64,000 nucleotides of DNA from FEN-1297 sp963710735 (GTDB lineage: Bacteria > Bacteroidota > Ignavibacteria > Ignavibacteriales > Ignavibacteriaceae): positions 1 to 64,000 of the forward strand of contig CAVQBN010000018.1 in NCBI GenBank assembly GCA_963710735.1. Reading direction: 5' to 3'. Positions 18,894 through 27,944 of the stretch are shown piece by piece. Each line of letters starts with the position of its first letter. The stretch's first letter is position 1. A program made the translations under genes and the position numbers. The notes beneath the pieces are model-generated. The model saw only the letters and a program-made list of their open reading frames with translations, ran no database searches and was not told the DNA's origin.

Positions 18894-20381
18894 ATGGATA
18901 AGTTAAACTTAATCATGATTAAATATTTTTTATTATTAATAATTTTATCAAACGGTATTTTAATGGCACAAGACGTAGAGTTCGCAAATAATCTGTATTA
19001 TAACTATCAAAACTATAAAGAACCTTCTCTGAAAAATAGAAGAATCAAGCATCAAGACATTGTGAGTTTAGTTGACCAGCTAAAGAGCAATCCGGAATTT
19101 AATGTTAATATTACCGGCAATTCAGTTGAAAACCGTTCTATATACCTTATCAAAGTTGGAACAGGTAAGACGAAAATATTTTTATGGTCCCAAATGCATG
19201 GCGATGAATCCACGGCAACCATGGCAATATTTGATATTTTTAATTTTCTATCCGCAAATGATTTTTTAAATGACTTTAGGAATAAATTACTTCAAAATGT
19301 TACTTTGTATTTTATGCCTATGGTAAACCCGGATGGGGCTGAAGTTTTTCAAAGGCGCAACGATTTTGACATAGACATAAATAGAGATGCAATTTCCCAG
19401 CAGACTCCGGAAGGAAAAATATTAAAGGAAACATTCGACAGTTTGAAAGCTGATTTCGGATTTAATCTTCATGATCAAAGCATCCACCATAGTGCAGGAC
19501 ATAGTTTCAAACCGGCAACATTGTCATTCCTTGCACCGGCGGATAATTATGAAAAAACAATTGATACTGTTCGATCAAATGCTATGAAGGTAATCGGGCA
19601 AATGTATCAAGTTCTTTCATCTTTCATTCCCGGGCACATGGCTAAATATTCAGATGATTTTGAACCGCGTGCTTTTGGTGATAACTTTCAGAAATGGGGT
19701 ACGAGTACAATCCTGATTGAATCAGGCGGCTGGAAAGATGATACTGAAAAACAATTTATAAGGAAATTAAATTTCATTGCTCTTCTATGTTCATTCAAAA
19801 GTATTTCTGAAAAAAACTTTATGAATGAATCATTGGATGTTTACGATAAAATCCCTTTTAATGAAGAGGATTTGATGGATTTGATAATTAGAAGAGTTAA
19901 ATATGTTAAAAATGGGATAGAATATTCTTTCGATATAGGGATAAATCGTACTGAAGTTAACATAAATCATTCAACTGGCTTTTATTATAAATCTGCGATT
20001 GAGGATTTGGGTGACCTTTCAGTCTTTTTTGGTTATGAGGATTATGATTTTGAAGACATGGAAATATCACCAGGGAAAACCTATCCTGTTAAATTCGATT
20101 CTATTGAAGAAATACAAAAACTTAATTTAGATGATCTTTACAGCGAAGGTTATACGAATGTAATTCTAAATTCTCAAAACTTTGATGATGATTTTAGTTC
20201 TTTAGCTATTAATATTATTAAGAATCAGAATTATGTGGAGAAAACAAATATCAAAATAGGAGAAATTCCGAATTTTGTAATTAGAAAAAATGAGAAAGTG
20301 AAATTTGTTATTATTAATGGATTTATTTATGATGTGATCAATTCTATCGGAGATATTAATAATGGATTGATTCTTCAATAA
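18894..20381 (+). CDS. M14-family zinc carboxypeptidase, secreted
   Basis: 495 aa. The hydrophobic segment at 8-25 ending ILMAQ is a signal peptide; the second Met (position 8, base 18915) may be the true start. The zinc ligands form the M14 pattern: QMHGDEST with His102 and Glu105, a later NLHDQSIHH, and a catalytic-type Glu in STILIESGGW. Members remove C-terminal residues or hydrolyse isopeptide bonds. The region after about residue 310 has no motif I recognise and may be a beta domain. It appears monocistronic, with about 150 bp upstream and 190 bp downstream. Confidence 0.85.
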   Translation: MDKLNLIMIKYFLLLIILSNGILMAQDVEFANNLYYNYQNYKEPSLKNRRIKHQDIVSLVDQLKSNPEFNVNITGNSVENRSIYLIKVGTGKTKIFLWSQMHGDESTATMAIFDIFNFLSANDFLNDFRNKLLQNVTLYFMPMVNPDGAEVFQRRNDFDIDINRDAISQQTPEGKILKETFDSLKADFGFNLHDQSIHHSAGHSFKPATLSFLAPADNYEKTIDTVRSNAMKVIGQMYQVLSSFIPGHMAKYSDDFEPRAFGDNFQKWGTSTILIESGGWKDDTEKQFIRKLNFIALLCSFKSISEKNFMNESLDVYDKIPFNEEDLMDLIIRRVKYVKNGIEYSFDIGINRTEVNINHSTGFYYKSAIEDLGDLSVFFGYEDYDFEDMEISPGKTYPVKFDSIEEIQKLNLDDLYSEGYTNVILNSQNFDDDFSSLAINIIKNQNYVEKTNIKIGEIPNFVIRKNEKVKFVIINGFIYDVINSIGDINNGLILQ

Positions 20382-20571
20382 ATTATTAAAACCGGTTATA
20401 TCGCCATATCTTGATGAATATTAAAAGCATTTAAAATTCAGATAAGAATTACTAGTAAAAAATAATTATTACTCACTGAATAAATTCTAAAAAAAATATT
20501 GTCCATTATTTTCCCAAGGATGTCCAATTAAAACACATAAGGGAAACAATTAAATTGAAAGAAGGTGTGTT

Positions 20572-21030
20572 ATGTTTAAGATAAAAAACATTTTATTGCC
20601 TACTGATTTCAGTAACCTGTCTTTAACCGCTGCTTCTTATGCAATTGATTTAGCTTCACAATACGGAGCTAAAGTTCATTTATTAAATGTTATAGAAAAA
20701 AAACCTCCCATTTTGGCCATACGTGCAATTGATATTTCTCAAGAAAAAATTATGAAGTCGATAGAAGATGCTGCTAAAGAATCTTTAGAAAAAGCCTTAA
20801 ATAAAATAAGTAAAAACAATAAAGTTGAAATCAAGACTATTTTACTCAAAGGAAACGATTATGAAGAGATTGTAAATTATTCTCAGATGCAAAATATTGA
20901 TGTAATTGTAATAGCAACTCACGGAAGAACTGGACTTTTGCATACTCTTATGGGAAGCGTGGCAGAAAAAGTAATTCGTTATGCTAAATGCCCGGTATTA
21001 GTAATTACTCCAACCGAAAAGGACAAATAG
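20572..21030 (+). CDS. Universal stress protein (UspA family)
   Basis: 152 aa, one Usp domain. It begins KNILLPTDFSNLSLTAASYAIDLA, and the ATP-binding signature G-2x-G-9x-G-S is present in HGRTGLLHTLMGSVAEKVI, ending with CPVLVITP. The ATP-binding type is therefore likely, with a general stress role. The ribosome binding site GAAGGTGTGTT directly precedes the ATG. Confidence 0.93.
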   Translation: MFKIKNILLPTDFSNLSLTAASYAIDLASQYGAKVHLLNVIEKKPPILAIRAIDISQEKIMKSIEDAAKESLEKALNKISKNNKVEIKTILLKGNDYEEIVNYSQMQNIDVIVIATHGRTGLLHTLMGSVAEKVIRYAKCPVLVITPTEKDK

Positions 21031-21109
21031 CATTGAATTTTATAACTTGATTATACGGCATATATTGTATAAATTAATAGTTCGAATTTTCGAAAAGGAA
21101 GGTTGAACG

Positions 21110-21490
21110 ATGGCAAGAGTTAAAAATATTGAGGCTTTTTGTGCGGTTTGTAATGGTGTCAAAAAGATGGAATTGGCGGGACAAGTTTTAGGTGAAGGGA
21201 ATGAAAATAAATATTGGGCAAAATGCAAAAAATGCAAACAGACTATGATAATAAATGTCGAACAAGACATTAAAACTACTAAGGTATCATTAGAAGGAAT
21301 TGAAAACGAAGATTGCACTGTTTATGCACCAAGTAAATCTTTTGAAATCGGAGAATCCATTTATCACAAAAGTTGGGACGATTTTGGAAAGGTTGTGTCT
21401 AAGGAAGTTCTATCTAACGGTCAAAGTTCAATAGCTGTTGAGTTTCAAAAATCGGGTTTAAAAAAACTAATAGAATCATTAACATTATAA
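21110..21490 (+). CDS. Zinc-ribbon plus CarD/Tudor-like hypothetical protein
   Basis: 126 aa. Two CxxC pairs (FCAVCNG and AKCKKCKQ) about 30 residues apart form a probable zinc ribbon in residues 1-50. The C-terminal part, SFEIGESIYHKSWDDFGKVVSKEVLSNGQSSIAVEFQKSGLKKL, resembles the small SH3/Tudor-like folds of CarD or the UvrD C-terminus (FxxGDxVxHxxFGxGxV pattern). Such a module usually contacts RNA polymerase or nucleic acid. It lies 25 bp before rpsU and probably shares its transcript. A preceding GGAAGGTTG gives a good Shine-Dalgarno. Function not known. Confidence 0.75.
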   Translation: MARVKNIEAFCAVCNGVKKMELAGQVLGEGNENKYWAKCKKCKQTMIINVEQDIKTTKVSLEGIENEDCTVYAPSKSFEIGESIYHKSWDDFGKVVSKEVLSNGQSSIAVEFQKSGLKKLIESLTL

Positions 21491-21515
21491 AATCCAAAAA
21501 GAGAGGTGAGATAAT

Positions 21516-21707
21516 TTGGTCGGTATTACTGTAGGTGAAAACGAATCAATTGATAAGGCTCTTAGGAGATTCAAAAAGAAATATGAAAGATCCGGAATTC
21601 TAAAAGAATATAAAAAGAGAACCTTTTTTGTAAAACCTTCTATTAAGAAACGTATGGAAAAGCTAAAAGCTGCCAGGCGTGCCCATCGTATTGATATTAT
21701 TGAGTAA
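21516..21707 (+). CDS. rpsU: 30S ribosomal protein bS21
   Basis: 63 aa basic protein matching bS21: VGENESIDKALRRFKKKYERSGI, then KKRTFFVKPSIKKR and the arginine/lysine-rich tail AARRAHR. It sits on the 30S platform near the 16S 3' end. The start is TTG at 21516, preceded by GAGAGGTGAG, and no ATG gives the conserved MVGITV opening. A strong terminator follows the stop. Confidence 0.96.
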   Translation: MVGITVGENESIDKALRRFKKKYERSGILKEYKKRTFFVKPSIKKRMEKLKAARRAHRIDIIE

Positions 21708-21718
21708 GTTTTTGCCCC

Positions 21719-21745
21719 TTTTTAAGGGGCTTTTTTATTTCAAAA
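21719..21745 (+). terminator. Intrinsic terminator after rpsU
   Basis: GCCCC-TTTTTAA-GGGGC hairpin followed by TTTTTTATTT, 12 bp after the rpsU stop. A textbook Rho-independent terminator ending the uspA/zinc-ribbon/rpsU region. Confidence 0.92.
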
Positions 21746-21815
21746 ATTTTCCAATAAAAGTAAAAAAGTTTTATTATAAGAATTGAATTGTAGGATAGAA
21801 ACAATAATTATTATA

Positions 21816-22406
21816 TCATTTGTTTTTGTAAAAGTTTTCGTAATCTTCAGACGTAAGACCGTAAATGAATAGATCTACAAGATCGCCGTTATAAGTTCTA
21901 TGATCATTCCTCAAATTTCCTTCCTTTTTAAATCCACATTTTTCAGCAAGCTTAAAACTTTTATCATTCTTTGTTATCACTCTTAAAAATAAACGGTTCA
22001 TCATCAACTCTTCAAAACAAAAATTGATAATAGCAGTTAAAACTTCACTCATTAGCCCTTTACCTTCAAAGTCCCTCGTAATTAAATAAGCGAGTTCAGC
22101 TTTTGGTATAACCCAATCGATGTTTTTAACGCTTACATGCCCAATATATTGGGATTTTTCTTTGGTCCAAATTCCAAACGAAAATGATTTTTGCTCATAC
22201 CACTCTGCAATCTTAGTCTGAATATAAAGCTCGGTGGTCGTTTCATCCGAAGTATTGGCTAAAGTTAATGGAAAACTATCAACAAGCCGATCTTTATTTT
22301 CCTGGATAAGTTCAAAAAAAGCCAAGCCATCTCCTTCGTTATACTTTTTAATCACTGTCCTCTCGGTTTCCAGCTGATGAGATATATTTAGAAGATTTTC
22401 CTGCAT
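21816..22406 (-). CDS. GNAT-family N-acetyltransferase (RimJ/RimL-like)
   Basis: 196 aa. It begins with the RimJ/L pattern ETERTVIKKYNEGDGLAFFELIQ and has the acetyl-CoA region AELAYLITRDFEGKGLMSEVLTAIINFCFEELMMNRL, where the canonical Q/RxxGxG/A loop reads RDFEGKG. It ends with VITKNDKSFKLAEKCGFKKEGNLRNDHRTYNGDLVDLFIYGL, typical of the family. Some members acetylate ribosomal proteins, others small molecules or toxins; the substrate is unknown. Confidence 0.9.
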   Translation of the reverse strand: MQENLLNISHQLETERTVIKKYNEGDGLAFFELIQENKDRLVDSFPLTLANTSDETTTELYIQTKIAEWYEQKSFSFGIWTKEKSQYIGHVSVKNIDWVIPKAELAYLITRDFEGKGLMSEVLTAIINFCFEELMMNRLFLRVITKNDKSFKLAEKCGFKKEGNLRNDHRTYNGDLVDLFIYGLTSEDYENFYKNK

Positions 22407-22430
22407 AGATTTATACTTAAAAATTTTTAC

Positions 22431-22736
22431 TTATTCATAATAATTAACTTTACAGCCGCATCCATCCCACATCCTCTCATAAGTTTCCATTCTTTCGCTT
22501 ACAAATTTACTTGCATGTTCAATTGATTCAACGATTCTAATTGCTATTTCATTTTTAGAAGTAATTTCCTGGATAAGAATAATGCTGTTCCATTTCAGTA
22601 TTCTTATATGGTCACTCATCAAGGTATCTTTATCTTCTAATATAGAAACCTGAATTAAAATCTCATCCAAATTTTCTATCGGGAGAATCAGTAACTGTTG
22701 AGTTTTTAATTTTTCAACTATTTCATCAATCTTCAT
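22431..22736 (-). CDS. Hypothetical small protein
   Basis: 101 aa, mixed charged and hydrophobic, no signal peptide. The C-terminus WDGCGCKVNYYE contains a close cysteine pair (CGC). It lies between the LA_2272-like gene and the GNAT gene with gaps of about 24 bp on both sides, so it is probably in the same transcript. I do not recognise a family. Confidence 0.6.
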   Translation of the reverse strand: MKIDEIVEKLKTQQLLILPIENLDEILIQVSILEDKDTLMSDHIRILKWNSIILIQEITSKNEIAIRIVESIEHASKFVSERMETYERMWDGCGCKVNYYE

Positions 22737-22759
22737 AATATTTTTAACTTCATTTTATT

Positions 22760-23875
22760 TCAAAAATGAAAATTAACAATTGGCAGAATTTTAAACAACG
22801 GAGAATTATTTTTTGCAAAGTTTAATATACCAATTTGAATACCATGCAAATTATCTGTAAAATTTAATAACCCGATTGATATTCCATACTGATCTTTATA
22901 TTGGTTATAACTTGAGATAGACATTCCCCTCATATTTTCTGCTATTGACATCACTACTGATGAATTAAAACCATACATAGAGTTTGTTTTCAATTTATAA
23001 CCCGCAAAACTGATTCCTCTGATAAAACTGGTATTTTCAATTACTCCGGCAGTAAAATTAATTCCGGAAATTCCGTTCTCTTTTCCTGAAACTATAGCTA
23101 ATCCGCTTAAAGATACTCCTCTGATATAATTATTAGAAACTATTGCTAAACTGCTAAAATTTATACCGCTGATTCCATCATTTCCTACTAATGCAAGCCC
23201 ACCGAAATTAATACCCTGCATTTTCCCAGCCGATGAAACACAAGCTAAACCGCCGAAGTTAATTCCTCTAATATAATTCTCGGAAACAAGCGCCAGCCCG
23301 CCTATATTCACTCCGGCAATTCCACCATTTGCAACAGTTGCCAATCCGCCAAAATTTATTCCTATGGCAGCACCATGCGAAACAACAACCGCTAAACCTC
23401 CAATATTAATCCCGCTGATTTCTTTTTGTGCAACGATAGAAAGAGTTCCAAATTGTATTCCACTTAATGAACCTTGAGACACTACCGCCAAACCACCAAA
23501 ACTAAAACCTCTGCTCTGATGTTCCAAAACCACTGCCGCCAAACCTAGACTTATTCCGTTTATAGAACCTGCTTCAGGAGCCAGCCCAATTGCAATACCG
23601 TTTACAACTGAATTTGGATTTCGTTTGGGAGTCCAAAAAGTAAAGTTAATTCCATTTATTTTTTCTATACCGCAATCTACAGTATTAAATCTTAGACCAT
23701 TAAATATTTTGGAATTTCCAATACTAATACCGCTATGATTCGTTCCTAAATCTAAGCTCCAATCACTGCATACTTGGAGTGAATCTGATTTGCCCCAAAT
23801 ATTAAAATCCTGGGCATTTATAGAGAAAGAAAAAATATTAATAATTAAAAAGACAAAGAATAAGAATTCCTTCAT
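22760..23875 (-). CDS. LA_2272-type surface repeat protein
   Basis: 371 aa. A signal peptide (1-21) is followed by about a dozen tandem repeats of 17-20 residues of the type GINFGGLAxVxxxGxIxG, spanning roughly residues 45-350. The regular glycine spacing predicts a beta-solenoid or a barrel of short strands; similar repeats are annotated as LA_2272/LA_2273 surface repeats. Its ligand or role is unknown. The repeats differ enough at DNA level that recent duplication is not apparent. Confidence 0.8.
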   Translation of the reverse strand: MKEFLFFVFLIINIFSFSINAQDFNIWGKSDSLQVCSDWSLDLGTNHSGISIGNSKIFNGLRFNTVDCGIEKINGINFTFWTPKRNPNSVVNGIAIGLAPEAGSINGISLGLAAVVLEHQSRGFSFGGLAVVSQGSLSGIQFGTLSIVAQKEISGINIGGLAVVVSHGAAIGINFGGLATVANGGIAGVNIGGLALVSENYIRGINFGGLACVSSAGKMQGINFGGLALVGNDGISGINFSSLAIVSNNYIRGVSLSGLAIVSGKENGISGINFTAGVIENTSFIRGISFAGYKLKTNSMYGFNSSVVMSIAENMRGMSISSYNQYKDQYGISIGLLNFTDNLHGIQIGILNFAKNNSPLFKILPIVNFHF

Positions 23876-24032
23876 GTCAGCCCCTTTTAATTATATTTAT
23901 CACTAATCAAATTATCCCAAAAGAATTAGACTGGATATTAATAAAATGGAATAAAATCATTTGTTAAACATTTTATTTATAAAAATAAATACAACGATCA
24001 ATTTTTAAACAATAAATTAATAATTGATATTT

Positions 24033-25301
24033 CTATCTTATAACTTTTTCTCTTTTTGTATTATCGTTCTTTGTTTTTTCTTTAGTGGTCCTTTCTTTCT
24101 TAACGGCTTTTTCTTCTTTTTTCTTCACTTCATTAATGGGCTGCTTCGGTTCCGGTCTTTTTTTCTCTACGGCTTTTGTTTCATTTTTCTTCGGTTCTGG
24201 CCTTGGATTATTTACATTTCTTCCATTATTATTTCTAGATTTTACAGTGTCATTTACCTTTTGTCTTTGCAGGGGTTTTTGCGGTTCAGATTTTTGTGGT
24301 ATAGGTTTTTGAGGTTCAACCGTTCTTGTTGGCGGCTTTATATTTTGATTCCTTGAACTATTAGAATTGTTCTGCTCATTTCTTGTGTCATTTACATTTC
24401 TGCCGTTATTATTTCTTAAATTATCGCTGTTTCTTTCTCTCTCCTTAGTTGCCGGTTTTTGAGGTTCAGCTGGTTTTGTCGGCGGTATTACATTATGATT
24501 TTCATTTCGAATCGGATTAGTTGGTTCCGGCCTTCGATCAATAACAGCAGGCGGCTTTGTTTGAATAGGTTCTTCACGGCCGGTATTATTTCTTTCTCTT
24601 TGATCGGATTCATTATTAGGCACCCTATATCTAATTAATTGCCTTTTCCCGGCTTTCATTTCTTCTCTTTCCGGTTTAACCGGTTCAATTCTGCGATGAG
24701 TAACGCTTTCGATATTTCTTACTTCAGGTGCGCGTTCGCCATTCGATGACCTTAATATTCTTATATCCGGTGAAACATCCCGGGTTCTATAATGACCAAC
24801 CTGCTTATTATAAAAATGCTGTTCAGGAACAAAAACCCAGGTACTGTTAACATATCTATTATTATATATAATTGAAGCTGTTGATGAACCTGGAGGCGGC
24901 ATCGGAGCCCACCCGATATAACCGTTGGAATGATACCATCTGACACGTGCGGGTTGCCAGACATAATTTGGCAACCATACCCAGCCGTATGCATTTGTAT
25001 AATCCCAATTTCCATAATGATAAACTACCCATCCATATGGTTCATCGCTTTGCCACATCCATCCTTGATCTGTCCAAACCCATTGCCCATTGTAATAAGG
25101 CTGCCAATTGTTTTCATCATACGGCCTCCATACTGTTCCTAAACCAGGAACGTTTACCCATTGGCCGTAACTATCCAAAACGCTAAAGGTTGGATCAGGG
25201 CGCTGATCATTAATATTAGTAGTTGTAGTTTGTGTTCCTACAACACACCCGCTTAATAAAACAACTGACACTGCTAATAAAGTATATAATATTTTTTTCA
25301 T
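24033..25301 (-). CDS. DUF6600-like lipoprotein with W-rich repeats and basic disordered tail
   Basis: 422 aa. The lipobox LLSGC gives Cys19. Residues 35-150 are repeats rich in W, Y, P and G (for example YNGQWVWTDQGWMWQSDEPYGW, NAYGWVWLPNYVW, IGWAPMPPP), the DUF6600 pattern. From about 190 to the end the chain is low-complexity: Pro, Lys, Glu, Asn and Arg, with repeated NNNGRNVN and EPQKP units and an increasingly lysine-rich end. The tail is presumably disordered and could bind cell wall or surface polymers. Function unknown. Confidence 0.8.
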   Translation of the reverse strand: MKKILYTLLAVSVVLLSGCVVGTQTTTTNINDQRPDPTFSVLDSYGQWVNVPGLGTVWRPYDENNWQPYYNGQWVWTDQGWMWQSDEPYGWVVYHYGNWDYTNAYGWVWLPNYVWQPARVRWYHSNGYIGWAPMPPPGSSTASIIYNNRYVNSTWVFVPEQHFYNKQVGHYRTRDVSPDIRILRSSNGERAPEVRNIESVTHRRIEPVKPEREEMKAGKRQLIRYRVPNNESDQRERNNTGREEPIQTKPPAVIDRRPEPTNPIRNENHNVIPPTKPAEPQKPATKERERNSDNLRNNNGRNVNDTRNEQNNSNSSRNQNIKPPTRTVEPQKPIPQKSEPQKPLQRQKVNDTVKSRNNNGRNVNNPRPEPKKNETKAVEKKRPEPKQPINEVKKKEEKAVKKERTTKEKTKNDNTKREKVIR

Positions 25302-25431
25302 GTCTTTAAAATATTTAATTTAAAAAAATTACAAATGAATATTATTTATTATAATATATCTGTTTTTTATAAAAACTGCTAACTTATTTATTAAATGTAC
25401 AGATTAAATTAAACATGAATATTCTTCATTT

Positions 25432-26523
25432 TTACAGCCTATCAAAATTTTGTAAACATTTATTTCCGAATGTGAATGAATAGATGCTAACTCCAGGCTC
25501 CTCGGGATAATATTTTAGTTCATGCTTCTCTTCATTTTCTTTAGTGATAACATAATACATCCTAGGCTGATCAATAGTTATATAAGTTTCACCTTTCTTG
25601 TTAACTTTAACATCCTGACCGCGTTTTGAAGCCGGTACAGGCTTTCCATCTCTTGTGACAACAATATTAACGGGAGTTTTTGCGCTTCTTCCCAGAACCG
25701 AATAAACATCGCGTCCATAATAAGTAATTCCTAAAGAAACTACATTTTTTGTTGTTGAAGGTGAAACTGAAGTAAAAGCATCCGGACCGTTGTGCCATGT
25801 ACCTTGGACAAAAAATCCACGCTCGACTCTAATTTTTGTCGGCTTATAATTTACAGTTTGGTTATCATGATAACCTTGGGGATTAGCAAATTTACCGCCC
25901 CACAAATCCCCCCTTTCATAACCAATATAAATTTCATCTGATTCCGATCCGCATTGAGGCCCAAATAAAGGTTTATCAGGCGCAATTTTTATATCTGAAA
26001 AATTTAACTCGGGACGATTTTGTTTAAGAAGTTTTTGAACTTCTTCTTCAAGTTCAGCATAATGTCCTTCACCTTGATGCACCAATCTAATTATTCCATT
26101 CCGATCAATTAGAAAAGAATCCGGCCATGTGTTGCAGTTATATTCATTCCACACAACATCATTAACATCGGCAATTGCCGGATAAGGAAGTTTAAATCTT
26201 TTATATGCCGCTTCAACATTTTTAACTTTTGATGCAAAAGCAAATTCACCTTTGTGTACGCCGATTATTTCAAATCCATATTTATGATATCGCTTGTACA
26301 ATTCTTTTAAATGCGGAAAAGTTCTTATACAGTTAATGCACGTATATTCCCAAAAATCGACAAGAACAACTTTCCCTTTCAAATCTGCACTGAATGAGTG
26401 GCTGCTGCCGCCGAGCCATATTGCATTTTTAGGAAATTTGGGAGCCGGAGTTCCTGGTGTCAATTCAGCAAAAGATGAAACTGTTGAAATTGATATTAAA
26501 ATGATATAAATAATTTTTTTCAT
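25432..26523 (-). CDS. Thioredoxin-like protein with DipZ-like C-terminal region
   Basis: 363 aa. A signal peptide (1-19) is followed by a TlpA/AhpC-type thioredoxin fold with the redox pair in YTCINCIRTFPHLKEL (Cys62 and Cys65) and the cis-Pro region NTWPDSFLID. The C-terminal 170 residues (ETY..GPQCGSESDEIYIGYERGDLWGGKF onward) match the extra domain of DipZ-type proteins, without the N-terminal CcdA membrane part. It probably handles periplasmic or extracellular thiol-disulfide exchange. Monocistronic, with about 130-150 bp at each side. Confidence 0.85.
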   Translation of the reverse strand: MKKIIYIILISISTVSSFAELTPGTPAPKFPKNAIWLGGSSHSFSADLKGKVVLVDFWEYTCINCIRTFPHLKELYKRYHKYGFEIIGVHKGEFAFASKVKNVEAAYKRFKLPYPAIADVNDVVWNEYNCNTWPDSFLIDRNGIIRLVHQGEGHYAELEEEVQKLLKQNRPELNFSDIKIAPDKPLFGPQCGSESDEIYIGYERGDLWGGKFANPQGYHDNQTVNYKPTKIRVERGFFVQGTWHNGPDAFTSVSPSTTKNVVSLGITYYGRDVYSVLGRSAKTPVNIVVTRDGKPVPASKRGQDVKVNKKGETYITIDQPRMYYVITKENEEKHELKYYPEEPGVSIYSFTFGNKCLQNFDRL

Positions 26524-26676
26524 AGCAAAATTTAATTATTAAGAAAAATGACGATGTTATCCGCTGCTTTTATATTGAAAGTCTTGCGAACATTATATTC
26601 AATAGGTAAGAAAATATGAAAGTATATCTAAAAAACAAGTTATTTGTGCCACACCTTAAAAAATATGGCACGCATT

Positions 26677-27336
26677 TCACATTGAATCATTCAGCATTTT
26701 TTTAATATTTATGAGACCTTCTTCAACTTCCGCATTTGGCAGATTACCTTTTATTAATTCCTCTTCAGATTTACTTAAGAGTCTTTTATAAAATTGAATT
26801 CCTTCATTTACAAAACTTGAATCATCGTCAATCAAATCGTAAAGTATATTTTCAGCTTTATCATATTTGCCAGAGAATTCATAGAAACTAAAGATTTTTT
26901 GCTTAAGATCTTGCGGCATTTCATATTCTTTTAATTTATCAATAACAATTTCAATTTTATTTAGATGATCCTCTTCAATAAGCGTTTTTGAAGATTCGAT
27001 TCCCATTAAGAATAGATTTAGAGATCGCAGATATAATTTGATACTGGCATCCTCATCGCCTTGAAGACCATAAATATCAGCTTCTTCTTTTAACACAACA
27101 CCAAGAAGATATGATTTCGGAGCAATTAATTTTTTATCCGGATCAATGATATTAAATAATTGATCATTTGATAAATTATTAATAAATGTTCTATCAATAC
27201 CTAGAAGTTTTTTAGTTACGGAATTGAGTTCCTTTAATGCCTCAGGAAAGTTCTTTGCATCTTTTAAGAAGATAAGCTTTGCCAGAGCTCTAGCCAAGGT
27301 ATCAATCATCCGCATTAAATAATCACGTGTAAGCAT
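26677..27336 (-). CDS. DUF6483-like helical protein
   Basis: 219 aa, predicted almost entirely helical. It begins MLTRDYLMRMIDTLARALAKL, the DUF6483 start, and continues with repeated helices that look TPR-like (SIKLYLRSLNLFL, YDKAENILYDLID). No catalytic residues are apparent. It borders the IS200-type remnant downstream. Function unknown. Confidence 0.75.
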   Translation of the reverse strand: MLTRDYLMRMIDTLARALAKLIFLKDAKNFPEALKELNSVTKKLLGIDRTFINNLSNDQLFNIIDPDKKLIAPKSYLLGVVLKEEADIYGLQGDEDASIKLYLRSLNLFLMGIESSKTLIEEDHLNKIEIVIDKLKEYEMPQDLKQKIFSFYEFSGKYDKAENILYDLIDDDSSFVNEGIQFYKRLLSKSEEELIKGNLPNAEVEEGLINIKKMLNDSM

Positions 27337-27360
27337 AAAAATAAATCTTTATAAATAAAC

Positions 27361-27892
27361 CACTATGGACTGCAAGTCCACAGTTTTCTTCTTGACTAAA
27401 AGTCAATCTTCTATTATAAAATTTGAATCATCTGCTGCATACGGTTTCCTATGATGTTCCAGATATTCATTTAACATTTCATCTGTTATGTTCCCGTACT
27501 CCAACATCCATATACTATTGACCAAAAGTGTCGTCCCAAATAATTGTTCTTCAACTCTGGATATTCTTGCTGTAATTTCCTTGATGTTCTGCCTTTTAAC
27601 TTTTTTACCAGATTACTTAGATTTAATGATGGGAGATAATTTATATGTATGTGTATATGGTCGCTTGAGACTACTCCCTTCAGTATCTCTACATCTTCTG
27701 ATTCACATATTTGTCTTATTATTTTCCTACAGCGTAAATTCTTGTCTACTTCAAATACTTTATATCTGTATTCGTCGCCCTTACTATATGGGCTATCAAT
27801 CGTGATACCGTATGACCTGAGGTTCGTTGATATTCCATACCTTTAATTTATACATTTTTTGATTCTAAAGCGACATGCACTCATGTGCATTG
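27361..27892 (-). mobile_element. Degraded IS200/IS605-family element
   Basis: A tnpA-only insertion sequence on the minus strand. Its upstream end carries the hairpin ATGCAC-TCAT-GTGCAT (27875-27890). Downstream of tnpA are two hairpins, TTGACT-AAA-AGTCAA (27392-27406) and TGGACT-GCA-AGTCCA (27366-27380), the subterminal structures that single-stranded IS200/IS605 transposases recognise. The element has no terminal inverted repeats and no target duplication, as expected. Exact ends cannot be fixed. It lies beside the orphan dnaE fragment. Confidence 0.8.
27403..27838 (-). pseudogene. tnpA: IS200/IS605 TnpA (Y1 HUH transposase) with two one-base deletions
   Basis: Conceptual 145-aa TnpA starting MEYQRTSGHTVSRLIAHIV, continuing TKYRYKVFEVDKN and ILKGVVSSDHIHIHINYLP (the HUH metal site), then KLKGRTSRKLQQEYPELK and ending NITDEMLNEYLEHHRKP with the catalytic Tyr. 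The frame breaks twice: near 27771, where ACGAATAC should be ACGAAATAC, and near 27493, where ACGGGAAC should be ACGGGGAAC. Adding both bases makes 438 bases, exactly 146 codons. Catalytic residues survive, so decay is recent or the sequence has homopolymer errors. Confidence 0.82.
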
Positions 27893-27944
27893 TTTTAACT
27901 CTTTCTGTGAACAATAAAAACATTTTCAATTAACACATTTTATT

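Noticed and set aside
24024..24356. Plus-strand Phe/Leu-rich open frames that look like membrane proteins
   Set aside because: They are the complement of the lysine-rich tail of the DUF6600-like lipoprotein; no ribosome binding site and no family.
27488..27846. Plus-strand open frames over the IS200 element
   Set aside because: They are antisense to a clearly recognisable TnpA with the HUH motif; no similarity of their own.
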